Positions 57,832-64,000 of a stretch of 64,000 nt of DNA are shown here, one piece after another; within the stretch, counting starts at the first letter, position 1, and each line of letters begins with the position of its first letter. The notes below the pieces were generated by a model. The model did no database searches. It saw nothing but the letters and a program-made list of their open reading frames with translations, and was not told where the DNA came from. The position numbers were made by a program, and so were the translations under genes. Where the stretch lies: assembly GCA_033182465.1 (NCBI GenBank), contig CP137319.1:2046001-2110000 (forward strand). Reading direction: 5' to 3'. This DNA comes from Sanghuangporus weigelae (taxonomy: Eukaryota; Basidiomycota; Agaricomycetes; Hymenochaetales; Hymenochaetaceae).

Positions 57832-60800
57832 CTATGCATCCTGCATTATTATATCCGGCGTCTCAAGCTTCGGCTGCGGCTGCATTTCTTCCACCTTCGC
57901 AGAGGAGAAACACCGATGGCACAACCACTGTGCCGGGTCTGTAGGCGATGGGTGGAAGAACGGCGAGCACTCCGTCTTGCACGCCATGCAGACAGGGTTC
58001 TCGTTCGTTGCAGGCTCTTCGGAGGCGAAAGACGAACTATCGTGATGTGTGACCTGCAGGAGCTGGTCGAGTCGGTGTGCTTTGCGGAGCAGACTGTGCG
58101 TCTGTTGGGTCGGCGCTTGTTTGTACGTTCGCGCGTATACTTGGAGGGCAGTCTAGCAAATAAACATGATGAGTTAAAGTAGACTCTGAGCAGGTTGATG
58201 CTACTACGTACCTCTCCGACGTCGTTAGTATCGCAAATATCATACGTGTCCCTACGGTAACTGCTATGGTCCTTGCAGCAGATAACAGCATTCATCGCTC
58301 CAGTTTCACGCTTGAAAGTTACCATGTTCGTCACGTCCCGTCGCGAGCTCTTGACCTATATGTATAAGTCGAAAAGTCAATAACGCTTGAGTAGGGCAAT
58401 CACAGATACATACCGGCTGTATCTCGAAGCCAAACTTATGTCCGTACTTCCATGCGCAAGAGACATGGTACTCTTTCGGACAATTGCCGCAACGTACCAC
58501 GGCACCTCCCGGTACGTTACACAGACAGCATTTCTACGATCTCGTCAGTTTCAAGATAAACTGCCTGTTATCTACAACTCACAGTCATCCATCGATGTTT
58601 CGGGATCGTGCTAACTCCTTCGACGATCCTCAACCTCGGAGCATCCGAGAACTGCACTTCAGGAATAAACACCGCGCATAGCGCATGCACCCATCCCTGT
58701 CCCTCGGTCGGCTTGCATGCCCGCAAGTACGTCTCAGAAGGTGCTGTTCCTGTGCCCTTCAAACCATTGACATTCCCGTTTACCGCTCCATCCATGCTAT
58801 CATTTTTCTGCGGGCGCGGACAGAGCAAGCAATCCGTATTGAGCGAGTATTCCTGATTCTTCTCGTTCTCACATAGTTCGCATAGCCACGTATCGACCTG
58901 GTCTGGTTGGTCAAGTACCGCTCCGCACGCACCCGCGTGTAGCGTAACACCGCATCCATTGCACTTGAGGACTTTGCCATGTGGTCCGGTGCGGAAACAC
59001 GAGACGCAACGATATTGGATGCTGGCCGGTGAGACAATCGGAGGCGGAGTAGTCTTGGTGCCTACAGATCCAGTAACCTGTACACGCTCAAAGTTAGAAT
59101 AAAAGACATTAGACTAGAACGTACGCATACCTTCACTCGCTTGGCCGTAGGCGCAGTCAGCGGCGTGCCCTCCCTCTTCTCCGCACCACGCGTCTTCGCT
59201 CCCGTAGGCCCCGCACCGCTCACCGACGCACTAGCACTCGTCCCAGTACTCATCGCGGTATCTTCCCTCGTCGTCGGTCGCGCATTCAAATCCGCATACT
59301 TCCTCCAATTCACACCACAATTATCGCACAAAATCGGTGTCGCGAGACTCTTAGGCGCCTTCCACCACACTCGCGATTCCCGCGTTCGACATGCAGCACA
59401 GTAGTTCGAATTGCGCGGTCCGGTCTGTGAACTCTGTGGCAAATCGACAATAGATTGATCATCATCGGAGACGTTTGAGCGTGTAGCGGGAGAAGCAGCT
59501 CCCGAACGGGGGATTTTCGCCTTATTGTATGCGTTGGGCTCGCGAAGCCGCGCGTTTTCTTCCCGAAGTCGGGCACTAAAGCGAAAAATGATCAATCAAT
59601 GAACGCGACTCGCCAAGTGAAGATCCTCCTGACTTCTTCCATTTGCCATAGAAGCGCACAACTTCTGGCATCGAACGCGTGCCAACTTCCTCCCTAACAG
59701 CACGGAGTTCTGCACCAAATTGTGCAATTCCGTCTTCGAAAGCGGCAACCTCCTCATCATTCCACTCTCTATCTGTATAGCGGGTCTCCTGTTTCTTCCA
59801 CTGCAATAAACGAGTGAGTAAATAAAAGGCAAGATGACATATCATGCGATTACCTTCTCCAGGCGCAAAGGTGTCTTCATCGAGACGGACTCAAGACTTC
59901 TACCACCGGAATACGCTTGAGTCGCTCGGCGAACTATTTCTGTCAACCAGTCCACAGAATGGATCTGATCCTTCCGTACATTCTGTCTTTGCATAACTCT
60001 CTCCACTACGAAACCGTCAGAATATGCTAAGGATCGGGATACTCAGTCGAAACTTACATGTCTCAACTATCAGATACGCGATCAATAACATGAAGTGAAG
60101 CCTTGAATTGACCAGACTCACCTTCTTTTGGAGAAAATTCGTTAACGAGACTCATAACCTCAATCGTCGAATCACCTCCGCGTTCTTCAATTTCTCCGGT
60201 TCCTGAGATATTGCAAACTTTTCTGAGTTATCAATGCATTTCAGCAGTGAAAGCATCGCTCACCAGAACCAGTTGTACCTGAAGCAGTCGTCACAGAAGA
60301 GCTCGTTCCGGGCGGCGCAGGATCGCCTGGTTTCAACGGGACGTTAGCCTGGAATTTCGGACCTACGCGCGTCGCTGCGCGAGGGAAGATTAGATCATCC
60401 GGATCCACAGTATCTTCCGCAACGGTATACAACCTTCACATCAAATCAGTTTTCTCCCGTGCAGGCCACATAATCATGAAATTTTACCCGAAGTATCTAA
60501 AGGGCCACAATTTATAGTGCTTCACCTGTAGCTCTTCCTCATTGTTGGCATTGACTAAGCCCGCACGTTCTTTACGTGGACGCCCTCGAGGTTTTATCCT
60601 CGCAAGGTTCCCGTTCGCGCCATTTGTGTTTGAACCGGCACCGTTCTTAGGGGTCCCTTCTCGGAGCCCTTGCTGTCCGCCAGGAGCCTCACGCGAATCC
60701 ACTTTATCTTCATGGCGTCTTGAGCACGGCGCGCATGTCCAGCCATAACCACGTGAGGGCTTCGCAACAAGCGGCGGATTGACGCATGACATGTGAAAGT

Positions 60801-61701
60801 GGTTTTTACAAGTGGCGCATTGCACTGAGTCAATACTTCATTTCATTAAAGTTAGCGAGATTGATAGGAAAACGAGGACAGCACGACTTACTGTCCACAC
60901 CATTCTCCGCAAGTCTCGCAAAGACGCAGAGAATCTGTCAAGTCTGGGACAACTTCTTTCTCTGCAACGACATACTCATAACGCGAGACGAGAACATCTC
61001 TGATATGCGATGGCACTAGAAGTAATATTCAGCATCGCATTTAGCGAACGCCGCAAATTTGCAAGCCACATACAATTCCGAATGTCAGTCGAAAGCAAGA
61101 CCTCGAATTCTTTCTTGATATATGGGTCAAACAACTTATGGAAATAGAACCGATCCGGTTTCCGTTTCCACTCCGCCAGGTTCGCAAGCTTGTCGCGATG
61201 GATGACAAAGCATTTGGCGCGAAGCTGGGTGATATCACAAATCTCGGAGTATATCGCAGCGAGGAGGAGGCGCGAGTCGGCTACGTTCCGATCGGAGACG
61301 TCGGACGGGCGGTAGTACCACGCGAGGCGCACGCGCGTATACATGCCGTTCATGCCCTTGCCCTTCTGCACTTTGAGCCCGTTGCTTTGATTTGTCGTAT
61401 TATTAATCGAAGAGACTAATGTTCCGGAACCAAAGCCAGACTTATTCTCTGGAGGGAGGAACTCCATGATACGGGCAACGGAGTATGGAGTGCCATCGCG
61501 GATGCTCCAGTTCGGGCTACAATACACATGGTCTGTTTTGGGAAAGACGCGTCAGTGAAAAGGAAGACAACAAATAAAATGATGGAAAACAAGTCAAAAT
61601 AAAACAAAAAATAGTTTAAAAATAAATAAGTTATTACCATTTACTTTGACCTTGTCGCCGTTCTTGAGCGTGATTACAATTTCCGTCGCTCTGGCATCCA
61701 T
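57832..61701 (-). CDS. SNT2: Snt2-type chromatin reader (BAH, PHD, SANT, GATA finger, PHD-ePHD)
   Basis: ATG at 61,701 (MDARATEIVITLKNGDKVKV). The first intron splits KVKVN/DHVYCSP, and about a dozen short introns follow. Domain order: BAH (VYCSPNWSIRDGTPYSVARI to DKLANLAEWKRKPDRFYFHK); PHD (LCETCGEWC, then CATCKNHFHMSCVNPPL, GYGWTCAPC); a Pro/Ser-rich linker; ELM2/SANT region (REWNDEEVAAFEDGIAQFGA); GATA-type finger (CAACRTRESRVWWKAP then CDNCGVNW); second PHD (CVSCFRTGPHGKVLKCNGCG); extended PHD (CLLCPRP to CGNCPKEYHVSCAWKYGHKF); C-terminal Cys tail (CMACKTECSPFF). Yeast Snt2 binds modified H3 with Ecm5 and Rpd3 in stress responses. Exact joins in the central part are uncertain. It shares a 1.1-kb divergent promoter with the SET gene. 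Confidence 0.9.
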
Positions 61702-62801
61702 GGAGTAAGGATGCAATTAATGGAGGGAGAGCAAGGGAATAAGGGCGAGGCTAAAGAGAGACGAGCGCCGGAAGGGGGATCAACGAGTGAGGATGATCTG
61801 CGCGCGAGTGCTGCCAATTCCAGGTCCCGCACTTCCTCCCAAGACAGAAAATAATACACAAAAACAAGAAAACCCAGACAAGTAAAAGTCTAAATAAGTG
61901 AAAGGGTGACGTTCCCGACAGACGGAGGAAAGATGAATGACCCAAGGACGAATTTGTCTGAAGGCTCTTTCTCTCCAGCAAGTTCCAGTAGCTCAGCCCA
62001 ACTAGTGGAATAGGGAGACGAGCGGAGTGGGAGAGAAGTTCTACGTAAAATAAGTAAATAAGCGGAAATAAGTCCCGCGGAGAGTAAGAAGATGGAGTGG
62101 TAGAGGGGAGTGAGAGGGATGAGGGATGGGAGCAAGGAAGGATGAGAAGAGATGATGGGTGTTACGAGGCAAGGTGCAAAGTGGGACCCACAATTCTCTT
62201 AGAGGGCAGGTCACTCAGCTGCCAGTGAACTGAACAGTCTGTCCCTCCATCTCGTCTCAGAGCCACACGAATTTATCTCTCTTTACTCATTGCCCTTCTG
62301 ATGTATTAGATATCTAGCAGACCTCAATCTCTCCTGGCCTATGCCCTTCACATGATTTATTATATCGTTGTTGGACAGATTCAGTGAGTTTTGTGTGGCG
62401 AAGAGGCGTTTGGGGGGTGTCGTTCCAGTTTGGGCTGTGCTGAGGCCATTTCCATTTCCGGCCATCAGCGTAACAACGTTCCAGTGCGCGGCTCGTCTGT
62501 TTCGTAGTTCAAAACAAATAATTATTCACTCTATTCGAGTGATCTTTCGTCTCATTTGGATTGTAGGACCTTTACTATCATTTTTGAAGCAGTGAGGACG
62601 GAGATTATAGGTCCTTTCACGCTTTCTGTGGGACTTGTTGCGAATAAATGGCCCCTACTTATTGTGATACCGCGAGAACGGAATCCCGAAATACTACGAT
62701 CGAAATCGACATCGATATTGTCCTATCATGCATTCAAAAAATGCGATCTTTCACTTATGGATCACCCATCTTCCACTCACTTCCTCACTTGCGTATAAAT
62801 T
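61702..62801. promoter_or_regulatory. divergent promoter region between SNT2 and the SET gene
   Basis: About 1.1 kb without a gene. Contains purine/pyrimidine-rich stretches on both sides. A candidate TATA (gtataaatta near 62,794) lies only a few bases before the SET start codon, so it is more likely leader than promoter. Confidence 0.45.
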
Positions 62802-64000
62802 ATGTCTCTGTCTACTCTAAACAACGAGGATGGACACGTTGGATCCGATGCTCGATACCGTCGAACGCCATCTCTACCCGAGAACTCCGCCCCATTCCTC
62901 CGACTCAGACACTCGCCGGATAGCGGGTTCGGTGTCTTTGCATCTCAATTAATCCAATCGGGCACCCGGATCCTAGAGAGCGAGGACGGGCCAGCTATAT
63001 ACGTGATCTACCGTGCATTCCGCAAAGAAGTCTGTGCGTGGTGTTTCCGCTATGATCAAGGCAGAAATTGGAAAATCCGATATGAGCCGCCTAGTGGTGT
63101 TCAAAGAGATAGTGGAGGAGGAAGTGGTGGTGGAGGATCAGGATCAGCTCCAGGCCCTGGTGTAGTATTCTGCCGCGAAGAGTGCAGAGACGCGTGGAAA
63201 GAGGAGTACGGAGAGGTAGGAATTGAGGCATATGCAGCTGTGGAGGCCTTCGTGCAGAAACAGGCTCGCAGTAGAGGATGGTCGGTCGGGATTTCTAATT
63301 CTAACTCTGAGGAGGATGGCGATAAAGTGCCGACTACGAGTGAGATTGAAGAGGTGCGTGAGTGTAATCTGATTTGTCTCAGCCATACAACAAAGTTCTT
63401 CATTTGTGCATATTTTCGCGGACTCTGATTCTCGAATGAAGAAATACTAAACGTATTCCCGTTTCATATTCTCTCTCTCTCTGAATCATTTATAATTTGT
63501 TTCAACCTCTGCTGACAGATTATAGACATGGAAATCGGCTGAAGAACAAGCCTCCCTTATCCGGAGCCAACGATCATCCTCAAGGTCTCCGAATCCAAAC
63601 CTATCATCAGCCATCAAACCCGATCGGTCCTCCAAATCCCAAAAACAGGCCCTTGCTCAAGCTATAGCTCTACCCATCCTCAACACTGACACACTTTCCT
63701 TCCTTCTAAGCGGCGTCCTCTGCGCTTCGTCCTCTTCTCGCTGTCCATCATGGCGAGCCCTCCTCACACTCAGCCCCTCTCTTCATGCCGTTTATGCGAA
63801 CACGGATGCCCTCCAACAAATAACTACCACACTTCTCCACTTCACAGCCATTCTTCCACTCCAACTGCTTCCATACGTAAGTCGGGAGACGTTCGAAGTC
63901 GTCTTGGCGCGCGACGTCGCAAATAGCTTTGGCATCTGGAGTACACAAGAGGAAGCGCAGCGCAAGCTCAATAACTCGTCCTCGGATATGCAAGAAGGCG
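62802..64000 (+). CDS. SET-domain protein, SMYD/Set5-6-like, 5' part
   Basis: Exon 1 is 62,802-63,353 (184 codons) and exon 2 starts at 63,526 after TATAG, open to the window end. The SET N-terminal strand reads SGFGVFASQLIQSGTRILE. It is followed by a Cys cluster embedded in the SET fold (CAWCF, then VFCREECRDAWKEEYG), a MYND-like arrangement split by a Gly/Ser-rich loop. Exon 2 contains NSFGIWS, matching the substrate/cofactor strand of SMYD-like SET domains. The catalytic C-terminal part (NHSCxPN, YxxY) lies beyond the window. Such proteins methylate histone or other lysines; the target is unknown. Confidence 0.85.

Overview
The window looks like nuclear DNA of a basidiomycete fungus, most likely an Agaricomycete. 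Genes carry many 50-80 nt GT-AG introns, one exon is only 15 nt, and the chromatin genes have fungal domain orders. The repeats are dominated by LTRs and small DNA transposons. The organism is inferred from these traits; no marker gene settles it.

Layout. (1) 1-7.4 kb: the 3' part of pantothenate synthetase (PAN6), then a tandem segmental duplication. A truncated FAD monooxygenase copy, a Zn2Cys6-like gene, a PAN6 3' fragment and an apparently full phenol-hydroxylase-type monooxygenase lie side by side. (2) 9.3-11.1 kb: a BTB/POZ gene with the first ~300 bp of another gene's 5' flank. It is a copy of the locus at 44.5-46.3 kb. (3) 11.7-23.3 kb: a gene-free nest of mobile elements. It holds a 640-bp hAT relic with 8-bp target-site duplication (TSD), four copies of one LTR family arranged two forward and two reverse around a centre near 18.6 kb, three other solo-LTR-like insertions in them, and a 623-bp TA-flanked MITE. 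(4) 24,849-42,009: a 17.2-kb unit with ~1.3-kb terminal inverted repeats that read almost identically and a 5-bp TSD (TAATG). It carries three unrecognised genes: paralogs X and Y, whose 3' ends lie inside the terminal repeats, and Z, an AT-hook protein. It also holds four solo LTRs and a decayed Tc1-type transposase gene. Flank exchange around two inverted copies of one 1,818-bp LTR shows that the ~10-kb interior has been inverted by recombination between them. (5) 42.5-46 kb: a short-chain dehydrogenase gene and the parent BTB copy. (6) 46.3-64 kb: an ordinary gene-dense block, namely NTO1 (BRPF-like NuA3 subunit), a disordered hypothetical protein, a rhodanese-USP deubiquitinase (Doa4-like), SNT2 (BAH-PHD-SANT-GATA-PHD reader) and a SET/MYND-type protein cut by the window end.

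How the genes work together. The right-hand block is enriched in chromatin functions: a histone-acetyltransferase reader, a Snt2-type reader and a SET protein. The PAN6/monooxygenase and BTB duplications are local gene-copying events. The 17-kb unit is the strongest candidate for an undescribed element: its ends, TSD and gene order fit a transposon-like unit, but I recognise no transposase that would give a 5-bp TSD. All intron positions come from reading splice signals by eye.
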